Positions 33,528 through 41,955 of a stretch of DNA of 64,000 bases are shown here, piece by piece. A program made the translations under genes and the position numbers. The notes below the pieces were generated by a model that was not told the DNA's origin, searched no databases, and saw only the letters and a program-made list of their open reading frames with translations. This DNA comes from Paenibacillus sp. HB172176 (GTDB lineage Bacteria > Bacillota > Bacilli > Paenibacillales > Paenibacillaceae): NCBI RefSeq assembly GCF_011947265.1, contig NZ_JAATHD010000008.1, positions 62,001 through 126,000 on the forward strand, read 5' to 3'. Numbering within the stretch: position 1 is the stretch's first letter; each line of letters begins with the position of its first letter.

Positions 33528-34973
33528 ATGCCTGAAATTCGCTTTAACGGAATACGCGTCCGATACGAATATCTCCCGGCTTTGACTAGACCGAAGGGGA
33601 ATATTGTTTTGCTTCACGATATCAGTTTGAATATGCATGATGCCGATCCCATCATTCCGTTTCTTCAACTTAACTTTAATGTGCTGCGGTATGATTTGCC
33701 CGGACATGGCCAATCCGAGCTTCCGCAAGAGGACTATCAACCACTCGATCTGACGGTGAATCAATTGGCTTTTATGTCTCGTCATTTTTTCCGCAAACCC
33801 TTTTATATCGTCGCCAATAACGGTTACGGATTCACAGCCTCCCGATTTTGCCGCAGCCACGGTTCGCTGGTCGCCGGACTCATTGTGATTTCACCGCAGC
33901 CTGTATATCTTTCCGGAAAGGAAAAGGAAGGACTAGTCAATCAGATTCTGGAGAAATCAGCCGTTAGCTACGATCATTACAAGCAATTCATTCTTTCCAA
34001 TCTGACGGTAAAGAAGGACGCCGCCTCCATGGCCAAGCTGAAATCGCTATTCGACCAGACTAGCAAACAATCGCATTTTAAAGTCATAAATGCCATCATT
34101 ACCGAAGATTACATAGAGGATTTTAAGCATATCGACGTACCGCTCCTCGTGCTGGCCGGCTCGGAAGACCGTTTGTTCCCGCCATCTCTCAATGGAGTTT
34201 CGGCCCATATAATGGGGGCGCAATTCCGCATTATACCGGGCGCATCCCATCTTGCAGCTTTTGACAATCCGGAAGCTGCAGCCTCCGAAATCCATCGCTT
34301 TATAGCCGATACCGAAAGAGGGAATACCGACGAAGCGGGGCTACAATTAAACAATCAGGAAATAACTGCGGCGCTCTATCGAGGGTTTGAACATATGAAT
34401 ACGACTCAGCGGCTGTCCGTTCATCTCATGCATACCTTTCGCGTACAAATCGGAGAGCTGGAAGTAACAAAAGGATGGAATCATCGCAAAATAAAAAGCT
34501 TGCTTCTTTACCTTCTGTTTCACCGAACAGTCTCCCGTGAAGAACTAATGGATAAGCTATGGCCGGATTTGGTTTTGAATAAGGCCCGCAACCAATTACG
34601 AATGAACCTGCATTATCTATCAACGGTTCTCCGTACAGAAGAAGGCTTCGAATATTTGCATAGGGACCGTGAGCATGTTTTTTTGCAAGGCGATATTTGG
34701 TGCGATGCTACATCCTATTTGCAAGAATTGAAGGAAGCCTGCTCGCAAGCGTTAATAGGAGATCTGGATTTAAACCGGGGCAAACATATTGTAGAAATTT
34801 TCCCGCATAAGATGCTTACGCATCTTTATGAGGATTGGTATCTTGAAATGCGCGAATCCATGGAGACGCAGTATTGTTCTTTGTGCAGCTGGATTGCATG
34901 CAAGCTTCGTGATTTGCATCAAGAGGATGCCGCTGCGGCATATGAACGGAAAGCCATGCAATTGTTGGAATGA
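33528..34973 (+). CDS. Alpha/beta-hydrolase-like sensor fused to BTAD/SARP-type regulatory domain
   Basis: A 481-residue protein. Residues 1-270 follow the alpha/beta-hydrolase fold (IVLLHDISLN oxyanion region, LPGHGQS, LLVLAGSEDRLFP with the acid, PGASHLAAF with His), but the nucleophile elbow reads VANNGYGF instead of G-x-S-x-G, so the serine is missing. Residues about 310-480 resemble a BTAD/SARP winged helix followed by TPR-like helices (LLLYLLFHRTVSREELMDKL, WPDLVLNKARNQLRMNLHYL). A ligand-binding pseudo-hydrolase controlling DNA binding is the simplest reading (inference). It is divergent from the dockerin gene across 188 bases, so that gene pair is the natural target. GAGGTG before ATG 33528 fixes the start. 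Confidence 0.78.
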   Translation: MPEIRFNGIRVRYEYLPALTRPKGNIVLLHDISLNMHDADPIIPFLQLNFNVLRYDLPGHGQSELPQEDYQPLDLTVNQLAFMSRHFFRKPFYIVANNGYGFTASRFCRSHGSLVAGLIVISPQPVYLSGKEKEGLVNQILEKSAVSYDHYKQFILSNLTVKKDAASMAKLKSLFDQTSKQSHFKVINAIITEDYIEDFKHIDVPLLVLAGSEDRLFPPSLNGVSAHIMGAQFRIIPGASHLAAFDNPEAAASEIHRFIADTERGNTDEAGLQLNNQEITAALYRGFEHMNTTQRLSVHLMHTFRVQIGELEVTKGWNHRKIKSLLLYLLFHRTVSREELMDKLWPDLVLNKARNQLRMNLHYLSTVLRTEEGFEYLHRDREHVFLQGDIWCDATSYLQELKEACSQALIGDLDLNRGKHIVEIFPHKMLTHLYEDWYLEMRESMETQYCSLCSWIACKLRDLHQEDAAAAYERKAMQLLE

Positions 34974-35062
34974 CAAGGCCGATGTTCCTCCCTTCCGAGC
35001 ATCATTATGCGCAAGCCAGCCCCCTTTGATTCACCCCGCTGATCGCCCCATCCTTTTGCCTC

Positions 35063-35091
35063 TTGTATCTGTATAAAAAGGAGTGTATATT
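35063..35091 (+). promoter_or_regulatory. Sigma-A type promoter of argD
   Basis: TTGTAT (35063-35068) and TATATT (35086-35091) are 17 bases apart. The -10 element lies inside the first ARG box, consistent with repressor occlusion. Confidence 0.65.
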
Positions 35092-35119
35092 TATACTCTA
35101 CAATGAATATTTATACATT
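35082..35119 (+). promoter_or_regulatory. Tandem ARG boxes (AhrC/ArgR operator)
   Basis: Two 18-bp imperfect palindromes, AGTGTATATTTATACTCT (35082-35099) and AATGAATATTTATACATT (35102-35119), are separated by 2 bases. Paired ARG boxes are the normal hexamer-binding operator of ArgR/AhrC. They overlap the promoter of the following aminotransferase gene. Confidence 0.78.
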
Positions 35120-35142
35120 GATATGAATGGAGGCTTGATCAT

Positions 35143-36384
35143 ATGAAGCAAATCGTTAAGGAGCCTGCTCAAGAGGCCATGCAAGCTGCGCCCGAAAACG
35201 TATTGCTTGGCGCTGGCAAGAAACTACTGTTCACAACCAAACGCCCATCCGTCATTATGGAAAGCGGAACGGGCATGTATATAAGTGATACAGAAGGACG
35301 CGAGTACCTCGACTTCGTCGGCGGCTGGGCCGTCAACGCCCTCGGCCATTCGCCGGTCGCCTTGCAGAAGGCGCTCGCCGAGCAGGCGTCGAAGCTTGTG
35401 CTTGCGAGTCCCGCTTACTATAACAAGCCGCAGCTGGAATTCGCCGAGCTTCTGACCCATATAAGCGGTATGGACAAGGTCTTCTTCGCCAGCAGCGGAG
35501 CGGAAGCGAATGAATGTGCGGTGAAGCTGGCAAGAAAGCATGGCGCGCTCCATTTGGACGGAGCTTGCGAAATCATTACGATGAAGCAAGGGTTCCATGG
35601 ACGAACTCTTGCCATGATGTCCGCGACCGGCAAGCCGGCGTGGAAGGAGCTGTTCGAGCCCAAGGCGGGAGGGTTTATTCACGTCCCCTTCCATGACCTC
35701 GACGCCTGCTTCGCCGCAGTCACGAATCGTACCTGCGCAATTATGCTGGAGCTTATTCAGGGAGAAGGCGGCGTGAATGAAGTCGATGAAGCCTATCTGT
35801 ACGGACTCCGCAAAATATGCGATATGTACGGCATAGCGCTTATCTTCGATGAGGTGCAAACCGGGCTTGGCCGCACGGGCAAGCTGTTCGCTTACGAGCA
35901 TTACGGCATCAAGCCGGATATCCTGACACTGGGCAAAGGAATCGGGGGCGGCTTCCCGCTTTCGGCCATGCTGACGACCGAGCCATTCGATCTCTTCAAT
36001 GCCGGGGATCAAGGCGGCACGCACAGCGGACAGCCGCTGGCGATGGCTGCAGGTCATGCTGTCGTGGGGGAGATATTGCGTCTGAATTTGGCCGACAACG
36101 CCGAACGGCAAGGGCGAGCGATTTTGCAGGGACTTGGCGAGCTTGCGAATCAAGGCTTGCTGGCCCGCCCAAGAGGCAGAGGCCTCCTGATCGCCTTCGA
36201 TGTGTCGGAAGGCTCCGCAGCTCCGCTAGCGGAGGCATGCATGCGAAACGGCCTGCTCATCAATGTGACGAACCCTGCCACCATCCGTCTCATGCCCGCT
36301 TTGATCGTAGAGAAGGCGCATATCGAGGAGATGCTGCGTAAGCTGGAGCTCTCGCTTCGTGAAGCCATAGTCATGGCGGAATAG
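35143..36384 (+). CDS. argD: Acetylornithine aminotransferase
   Basis: A 413-residue class III PLP aminotransferase. Motifs are FASSGAEANECAVKLAR, the MKQGFHGRTLAMMSATG loop, LIFDEVQTGLGRTG and the PLP lysine in LTLGKGIGGGFPLSA. Length and pattern fit ArgD, which makes N-acetylornithine in arginine synthesis; related GabT or ornithine aminotransferases are possible from sequence alone. The tandem ARG boxes over its promoter support the arginine assignment. It stands apart from any other arg gene in the window. Confidence 0.88.
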   Translation: MKQIVKEPAQEAMQAAPENVLLGAGKKLLFTTKRPSVIMESGTGMYISDTEGREYLDFVGGWAVNALGHSPVALQKALAEQASKLVLASPAYYNKPQLEFAELLTHISGMDKVFFASSGAEANECAVKLARKHGALHLDGACEIITMKQGFHGRTLAMMSATGKPAWKELFEPKAGGFIHVPFHDLDACFAAVTNRTCAIMLELIQGEGGVNEVDEAYLYGLRKICDMYGIALIFDEVQTGLGRTGKLFAYEHYGIKPDILTLGKGIGGGFPLSAMLTTEPFDLFNAGDQGGTHSGQPLAMAAGHAVVGEILRLNLADNAERQGRAILQGLGELANQGLLARPRGRGLLIAFDVSEGSAAPLAEACMRNGLLINVTNPATIRLMPALIVEKAHIEEMLRKLELSLREAIVMAE

Positions 36385-36441
36385 CCTTTCTGCATACGTT
36401 AGTTACGGTGATAACAAGCGAAGAAGCAGGAGGAAGTTCAT

Positions 36442-36660
36442 GTGAGAATCAGACCGAACGCCCGGTTGCGGGAGCCTTTCGCAGTCTATGTAGTGCCCGC
36501 TTGGAAATGGAAGCAATTTATCGCTTTCGAGCTTCTGGGCGGGATTGCCTTCTATCTCATAAGCAAGGTGCTAATTTCAACAGAATGGTTCTGCATTGCG
36601 GCGAATATGGCAGGGCCTCAGATGCTGAAGCATGCGGTCAACCCGTTTCGGCCGAGCTGA
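36442..36660 (+). CDS. Small putative membrane protein, 72 residues
   Basis: An unrecognised small ORF starting at GTG 36442 with AGGAGG 8 bases upstream, 57 bases after argD. It holds one hydrophobic segment (about residues 25-46, QFIAFELLGGIAFYLISKVL). The good ribosome site and position before a terminator support expression, but nothing else does. Confidence 0.45.
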   Translation: MRIRPNARLREPFAVYVVPAWKWKQFIAFELLGGIAFYLISKVLISTEWFCIAANMAGPQMLKHAVNPFRPS

Positions 36661-36686
36661 TCTATTCCCTGTATGTACGGAAAAGC

Positions 36687-36747
36687 AAAAAGGAACGCCC
36701 CTCTCCGACTGCCGTTAACGGCAAGCTCCGGAAAGAACGTTCCTTTT
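36687..36747. terminator. Bidirectional terminator between argD region and uxaC
   Basis: AAAAAGGAACG (36687-36697) pairs with CGTTCCTTTT (36738-36747), with an inner GCCGTTAACGGC palindrome. It serves the convergent argD-side and uxaC transcripts. Confidence 0.75.
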
Positions 36748-36761
36748 CATCCTTATGAAGA

Positions 36762-38168
36762 CTAGAATCCGAAATATTGCTTCGCGTTCCCATATGAAAT
36801 GTTCTTCGCGTAGGCGCCGAGCAGCTCCATATCCTGAGGCGCTTCGCCGCTCTCCGCCCATTCCCCGAGCAAATTGCAGAGAAGTCTGCGGAAATATTCA
36901 TGCCGCGTATAAGACAAGAAGCTTCTCGAATCGGTCAGCATCCCGACAAAGCGGCTTAGCAAGCCAAGATTTGCTAGCGAGTTCATCTGCTCCAGCATGC
37001 CGTTCTTCGTATCGTTGAACCACCAGGCCGAGCCGAGCTGAAGCTTGCCCGCTATGCCTCCGCCCTGGAAGCTGCCCATCAATGCCGCCAACACCTCATT
37101 GTCTCTTGCGTTCAGCGAATAGAGGATCGTCTTCGGCAAGGAATCGGTGCCGTCCAGTTCGTCGAGCAGACGAGTCAGCGGATAAGCGACCAGGCTGTCG
37201 TTGATCGAATCAAAGCCCGTATCCGGACCCAGCTTGTTGAACATCCTGGTATTGTTGTTGCGCGATGCGTTAATGTGAAGCTGCATCACCCAGCCCAGTT
37301 CGGCGTACAATCTGCCCATGAAGAGGAAGGTATACGTTTTGTAGGTTTTCTCTTCTTCAAGCGTAACCGCCTCTCCGCGAAGCGCCTTCTCGAAGATCAG
37401 CGCCGCTTCGTCCTTCGATGCCGGCGCGTATGGCACATAATCGAAGGCGTGATCGGATACCTTGCAGCCGACCTCGTCGAAGAAGCGAATTCGCGATTCA
37501 AGCGCGGCAAGAAGGCCGTCATAATCGTTGATTGCCCCGCCGGCCGCATCGCCAAGCTTGCCGATCCATTCTACGAAGGTCGGGCGATTGATTTCAAGCG
37601 CCTTGTCCGGCCGATAGGAAGGCAGCACCTTCGTCTCGAAGCCCTCGAGCTCTTTGATCTTCTTATGATACTCGAGCGAATCCGCCGGATCATCGGTTGT
37701 GCAGATCACTTCCACGTTCGACATCTTGATCAGATCTCTCGCTTTGAAATTCCCCGAAGCAAGCTTGGCGTTCACCTGCTCCCAGATCTTCGGCGCATTG
37801 CTCTCGTTAATAAGCTCATAGACTCCGAAGAAGCGCTGCAGTTCGAGATGCGACCACTGATAGAGAGGATTGCCGAGCGTTTGAGGAACGGTCTTCGCCC
37901 AAGCCAGGAATCGGTCGTAATCCGACACGCCCTCTCCGCCTGTCACGAGCGACTCCTCCGCCCCGTTGGCTCGCATCGCGCGCCACTTATAATGATCACC
38001 GTACAGCCATGCCTCCGTCAGATTGGAGAATGAGGTATTCTCGTAAATCTGCTGCGGGCTCAAATGGCAGTGATAATCGATAATCGGCATGTCCTTCGCG
38101 AATTCATGATACAGCTTAACGGCAGTGTCATTCGATAATAGAAAGTTGTCATCCATAAACGCTTTCAT
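36762..38168 (-). CDS. uxaC: Glucuronate/galacturonate isomerase
   Basis: A 468-residue uronate isomerase, the normal length. The metal-binding IDYHCHLSPQQIYEN near residue 31, 'QLHINASRNNN' and 'GSAWWFNDTKNGMLEQM' are characteristic. It converts D-glucuronate to fructuronate or galacturonate to tagaturonate, the first step of hexuronate use, and fits the kdu genes in a pectin/uronate programme. It is monocistronic here with a terminator at 36687-36747; the usual uxaA/B partners are not in the window. Confidence 0.95.
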   Translation of the reverse strand: MKAFMDDNFLLSNDTAVKLYHEFAKDMPIIDYHCHLSPQQIYENTSFSNLTEAWLYGDHYKWRAMRANGAEESLVTGGEGVSDYDRFLAWAKTVPQTLGNPLYQWSHLELQRFFGVYELINESNAPKIWEQVNAKLASGNFKARDLIKMSNVEVICTTDDPADSLEYHKKIKELEGFETKVLPSYRPDKALEINRPTFVEWIGKLGDAAGGAINDYDGLLAALESRIRFFDEVGCKVSDHAFDYVPYAPASKDEAALIFEKALRGEAVTLEEEKTYKTYTFLFMGRLYAELGWVMQLHINASRNNNTRMFNKLGPDTGFDSINDSLVAYPLTRLLDELDGTDSLPKTILYSLNARDNEVLAALMGSFQGGGIAGKLQLGSAWWFNDTKNGMLEQMNSLANLGLLSRFVGMLTDSRSFLSYTRHEYFRRLLCNLLGEWAESGEAPQDMELLGAYAKNISYGNAKQYFGF

Positions 38169-38219
38169 CTCTCTCGTACCACCTCGCCTAATTTTAGTAT
38201 GTGTTCAATATACCTCTTT

Positions 38220-38477
38220 AAGTGCGTGTTCAAAAAGACCGGTTTTCAGCACCAAGAAGCTTGTATGAAGCTAGAAACTGAGTAGCTAAAACGTTTCGTG
38301 AGAAACGCACTTCGAAAGCATCCGCTTGTAGTGGATACTACGTGAGCAATTGAAATGTTTCCGGAGGAAACATCGCTTCGTAAGCATATGCTTGTTTCGG
38401 CTGAATGCAAGATTCGACGTCGAATAGGCTTCTTGATATACTACGTGATCAAAATTGGACTTTTTGAACAACCTCTT
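38220..38477. mobile_element. MITE-like element with 21-bp terminal inverted repeats
   Basis: AAGTGCGTGTTCAAAAAGACC (38220-38240) and the complement of 38457-38477 match at 17 of 21 positions, bounding 258 bp with no coding capacity. Inside are two hairpin units, CGTTTCGTGAGAAACG and ATGTTTCCGGAGGAAACAT, each followed by a GC(A)CTTCGAAAGCAT / GCTTCGTAAGCAT tail. The right end overlaps the stop of the next gene. A half copy occurs at 61856-61890. This fits a non-autonomous element or mobile hairpin repeat; the spacer 38169-38476 holds nothing else I can identify. Confidence 0.6.
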
Positions 38478-39769
38478 TAAGAATGAAATTGCACCAGTTG
38501 ATCGACCTCTACCGCTTTGCCTGTCTGAATGGATTTGTTGGCCGCGATTCCCGTCAGGATCGAGCGGGCTCCGTCATTATGATCCGCCGCGCGATTAAAG
38601 GGATCATGCACCGGCTCTCCAAATATATCGTTAAGCAGCACAGGATCGCCGCCGCCATGTCCGCCTTTTCCTTCTTCAACCTGAACGGTATACGGTTCTC
38701 CGAACATCGGGAACACGTTCATCGTCTTGCCCTTCAGCGCGCCTTCAAGCGCCTTGTCGCCGCCGGAATTCACATAGGATTGCTCCACAATGCTCATTTC
38801 GATCCGCCCCTTGGTGCCGTTGAATGCGATTCGATAGCCCTCCCATGGCATATAAGCGTTCAACGAATACGTAAGAATGGCATTATTTTTGTATTTCACA
38901 AGCACGCCCATCGTGTCCTCGATATTGATGCCGTCCCCGAATACGCTTTGATCCCTGCGATAGCCGTCCTCGTGCTCGGCGTCGAGATACATGCCCTTTA
39001 AATGTTCATTTTCGTCCAAATGCAGCGCGAACGGATCGTCCTTGGCATTAGGATTACCTGTCGCGCGCTCGTAGAAGGAGGTCACGCCTCTGTTCTCCGC
39101 GTTTTCGCGGCCGTAGAACATAAGATCGCCGTAAGCGAACACAGACTCGGGCTGCGAGCCGATCCAGAAGTTGACGAGATCGAAGTGATGCGTCGATTTG
39201 TGAACGAGCAGGCCGCCGCTGTTATTCTTGTTGCGATGCCATCTGCGGAAGTAATCCGCGCCATGCTGCGTATTAAGCAGCCATTCGAAGTGAACGGAAG
39301 TGACCTTGCCGATTACGCCGTCCTGAATAAGCTCTCTCGCCTTCGTATGATGGGGAGCGTACCGGTAATTAAACGTCACGCGCACCTTGCGTCCCGTACG
39401 CTCAACAGCGTCCACGATCTCCTGACATTTCTTCTCGTCAACCGTCATCGGCTTCTCCGTAATCACGTCGCAGCCAAGCTCCATGGCGCGAATAATATAC
39501 GTATGATGCGTGCGGTCAACTGTCGTGACGATTACCGCATCGGGCTTTTCTGTTTCGATCATTTGATCGAATTGATCGGCTTTATAAGTACGAATCGCTG
39601 CATGGTCGTACTTCTCTTGAAGCATTTTATTCGCATACGCCATTCTGGTTTCATTAATATCGCAGAAAGCCACCAGCTCGGAGGTTTCCCGGAACTGACT
39701 TGCAATCGCACCATAAAAAAACTCGGCTCTACCGCCGCTTCCTACCAATACGTATTTCTTCTTGGACAT
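38477..39769 (-). CDS. Gfo/Idh/MocA family oxidoreductase
   Basis: A 430-residue NAD(P)-dependent dehydrogenase. The Rossmann motif VLVGSGGRAEFFYG opens the protein, VITEKPMTVDE gives the EKP motif, and VHKSTHHFDLVNFWIG supplies the catalytic His/Asp region. Substrate is unknown, probably a sugar or cyclitol derivative. The start ATG 39769 has GGAGG 8 bases upstream; 39775 is too close to it. It is divergent from the AraC gene at 39912, which may control it. Confidence 0.9.
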   Translation of the reverse strand: MSKKKYVLVGSGGRAEFFYGAIASQFRETSELVAFCDINETRMAYANKMLQEKYDHAAIRTYKADQFDQMIETEKPDAVIVTTVDRTHHTYIIRAMELGCDVITEKPMTVDEKKCQEIVDAVERTGRKVRVTFNYRYAPHHTKARELIQDGVIGKVTSVHFEWLLNTQHGADYFRRWHRNKNNSGGLLVHKSTHHFDLVNFWIGSQPESVFAYGDLMFYGRENAENRGVTSFYERATGNPNAKDDPFALHLDENEHLKGMYLDAEHEDGYRRDQSVFGDGINIEDTMGVLVKYKNNAILTYSLNAYMPWEGYRIAFNGTKGRIEMSIVEQSYVNSGGDKALEGALKGKTMNVFPMFGEPYTVQVEEGKGGHGGGDPVLLNDIFGEPVHDPFNRAADHNDGARSILTGIAANKSIQTGKAVEVDQLVQFHS

Positions 39770-39911
39770 AACCATTTCCTCCCGCTGACTGTGGTTTTAT
39801 TTCTCCGCTTCATCATAGCGCATAAAAATGCTATAATAAACCCGATTTCATGCGAAATTTTCTATGTACTACGCTTATATTGCGAAATCCAATGAACAAG
39901 GAGAATCAGCT

Positions 39912-40763
39912 ATGCAGCAGCCCCCGAGCAGTCTCAGCTTTGGTGAAACATCCCAATTTTACATTGAATATATGAAGCGGTCCGAGCCGTACAACATGAC
40001 GAGCGAGCACTATCATTCCTACTATGAAATCTACTACTTGCTTTCGGGAAAACGCGTCTATTTCATACGCGACCGCTCCTATTCCGTTGAAGCGGGAGAT
40101 CTCGTCTTCATTAACAAGCATGATGTTCACAAAACGATGCAGCTCGGCGACCCATCGCATGAGCGTCTCATCATACACGCGAATGATCATTGGATACGCA
40201 AATGGTACGGCGAGCATGCAGAGCTGCTGCTTTCGCCTTTTCAGCAGACCTGCCCGGTGCTGCGGCTGCCTCATCGCGAGCAAGTCGATATTCAGACTTC
40301 GGCGCGAACCTTATTGAAGGAGCTGCGCGGCAAGGAGCCGGGCTTCGACTTGATGGCGAGGCAAGCTTGCATCGACATTATGCTTATTTCAGCGCGTTAT
40401 CTTCTTCATCATGAGCCTACTCCGTTTACGCATGTTTCCCCTCTGCATGCCAAAATATCGGACATCGTTCACCATATTAACGGACATTTCCGGGAGCCCA
40501 TCCGTTTGAACGAGCTCGCCGAACGCTTTTTTATTTCGCCTTATTATTTGAGCCGCATGTTCAAGGAGGTGACGGGCTTCTCCTTCTCCGACTACATTAC
40601 GTTGACGCGGGTGAAGGAAGCACAGCGTCTTCTAAGCGAAACAACGCTCAGCATTACGGAAATCGCCGGACAGGTTGGATTTGATAATTTCTCTCATTTT
40701 GGGAAAACCTTCAAGAGAGTTACTTCGATGTCTCCTCGTCATTATCGCAATAACATGTCGTAA
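39912..40763 (+). CDS. AraC-family regulator with cupin domain
   Basis: A 283-residue regulator: N-terminal cupin (HYHSYYEIYYLLSGKRVYF, then GDLVFINKHDVHK) for sugar sensing and two C-terminal helix-turn-helix motifs (about residues 185-283: IRLNELAERFFISPYYLSRM and SITEIAGQVGFDNFSHFGKT). AAGGAG lies 9 bases before ATG 39912, so the longer reading from 39864 is unlikely. It sits between two Gfo/Idh/MocA genes, one divergent and one downstream. Confidence 0.93.
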   Translation: MQQPPSSLSFGETSQFYIEYMKRSEPYNMTSEHYHSYYEIYYLLSGKRVYFIRDRSYSVEAGDLVFINKHDVHKTMQLGDPSHERLIIHANDHWIRKWYGEHAELLLSPFQQTCPVLRLPHREQVDIQTSARTLLKELRGKEPGFDLMARQACIDIMLISARYLLHHEPTPFTHVSPLHAKISDIVHHINGHFREPIRLNELAERFFISPYYLSRMFKEVTGFSFSDYITLTRVKEAQRLLSETTLSITEIAGQVGFDNFSHFGKTFKRVTSMSPRHYRNNMS

Positions 40764-40764
40764 T

Positions 40765-40803
40765 TTCACATATAAAATGGTCGTTAATTTACACTTAAAA
40801 TGG
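40765..40803 (+). promoter_or_regulatory. Direct repeat, candidate AraC-type operator
   Basis: TTCACATATAAAATGG (40765-40780) and TTTACACTTAAAATGG (40788-40803) are near-identical 16-mers with a 23-base period, just upstream of the Gfo/Idh/MocA gene at 40880. AraC-family dimers commonly bind such direct repeats, and an AraC gene ends at 40763. Confidence 0.45.
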
Positions 40804-40879
40804 GGATGAAAGTGTGGTAAATTTAATTTGTTGTCATAAATTTATATATTATTAGAGTTAAATCCAAGGAGGTACCAGC

Positions 40880-41881
40880 ATGATTCGCATTGGTAAAATC
40901 AGCTACTGGCATGTGCATGCGTGGGAATACACGAATGAAGCGCTAAACCATCCGAATACCGAAATTGCCGCCGTATGGGATGAAATCGAGGAAAGAGGTC
41001 AAGCATCGGCTGAGAAGCTGGGGGTTCCCTTCTATGCGAACCTGGACGACATGCTTGCTCGCGATGATATCGACGCCGTCATCGTCGATGCTCCAACGAA
41101 CCGGCACAGAGAGGTTATGGTTGCCGCTGCAAAGGCGGGCAAGCATATCTTCACGGAGAAGGTTGTCGCAACAACGCTCGAAGATACATTAGCCATATTA
41201 GACGAAGTCGAGAAAGCCGGCGTGAAGCTCACCGTCTCCCTTCCCCGATTGAACGCCGGCTACACGCTTGCCATTAGAGAGCTGCTGGAGCAGAAAGCTC
41301 TTGGCGAGGTTACGCTTGTTCGAGTCCGCTTGTCTCATAACGGGGCGCTGGCTGGCTGGCTGCCCGAGCATTTCTACAGCCTGGAGCAATGCGGCGGTGG
41401 CGCGCTGATCGACCTGGGCTGCCATCCGATGTACTTGACCAATCTGTTTCTTGGCGAGCTTCCCGTTACGATTGCAACCCAGTACGGCTATGTCAGCGGA
41501 CGCGAGGTTGAAGACAATGCGGTTGCGACTGTGGAGACCAAGAGCGGTGCGGTCGGAATCGTCGAAGCGGGCTTTGTGAATCCGCATTCGCCTTTCTGCA
41601 TCGAGGTTCACGGCACAGAGGGTACGCTGATGTACGGAACGCCCGAAGAGAAGCTTCTCATTCGCAGCAATGTCGGAAAATTCGCGAATGCGGAAGGCTG
41701 GACCGAGGTTCCTCTTCCAGCAAGCAGAATGAATGCCTTCGGCCAATGGGTCGAGCATATCGAGAACGATACGGCCGCAACGGAGAACATTCAGCGCGCG
41801 CTTAATCTAAGCAAGCTGATGGATGCGGCGACAAGATCGAACAAAGAAAACCGCAAGGTTTCCTTAAGCGAGCTCGACTGA
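40880..41881 (+). CDS. Gfo/Idh/MocA family protein with altered EKP motif
   Basis: A 333-residue protein of the family, with AAAGGAGGT-type ribosome site before the ATG. The usual EKP motif reads TEKVVATTLED (Pro to Val), the N-terminal glycine motif is replaced by KISYWHVHAWEY, and the second region reads LGCHPMYLTNLF. Lys and His are kept, so activity is possible, but cofactor contacts may differ. It is followed by an AraC gene and another family member in the same direction. Confidence 0.87.
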   Translation: MIRIGKISYWHVHAWEYTNEALNHPNTEIAAVWDEIEERGQASAEKLGVPFYANLDDMLARDDIDAVIVDAPTNRHREVMVAAAKAGKHIFTEKVVATTLEDTLAILDEVEKAGVKLTVSLPRLNAGYTLAIRELLEQKALGEVTLVRVRLSHNGALAGWLPEHFYSLEQCGGGALIDLGCHPMYLTNLFLGELPVTIATQYGYVSGREVEDNAVATVETKSGAVGIVEAGFVNPHSPFCIEVHGTEGTLMYGTPEEKLLIRSNVGKFANAEGWTEVPLPASRMNAFGQWVEHIENDTAATENIQRALNLSKLMDAATRSNKENRKVSLSELD

Positions 41882-41955
41882 TTCGGACCGTGAATTCGAC
41901 TCCGCGTCGCATTTAACCGAGCCGCACATTATGCTACAATCGAGGAGGAGACGAG

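Noticed and set aside
33528-34340. Annotating the N-terminal half as an active hydrolase or lactonase
   Set aside because: The catalytic serine is not present at the elbow.
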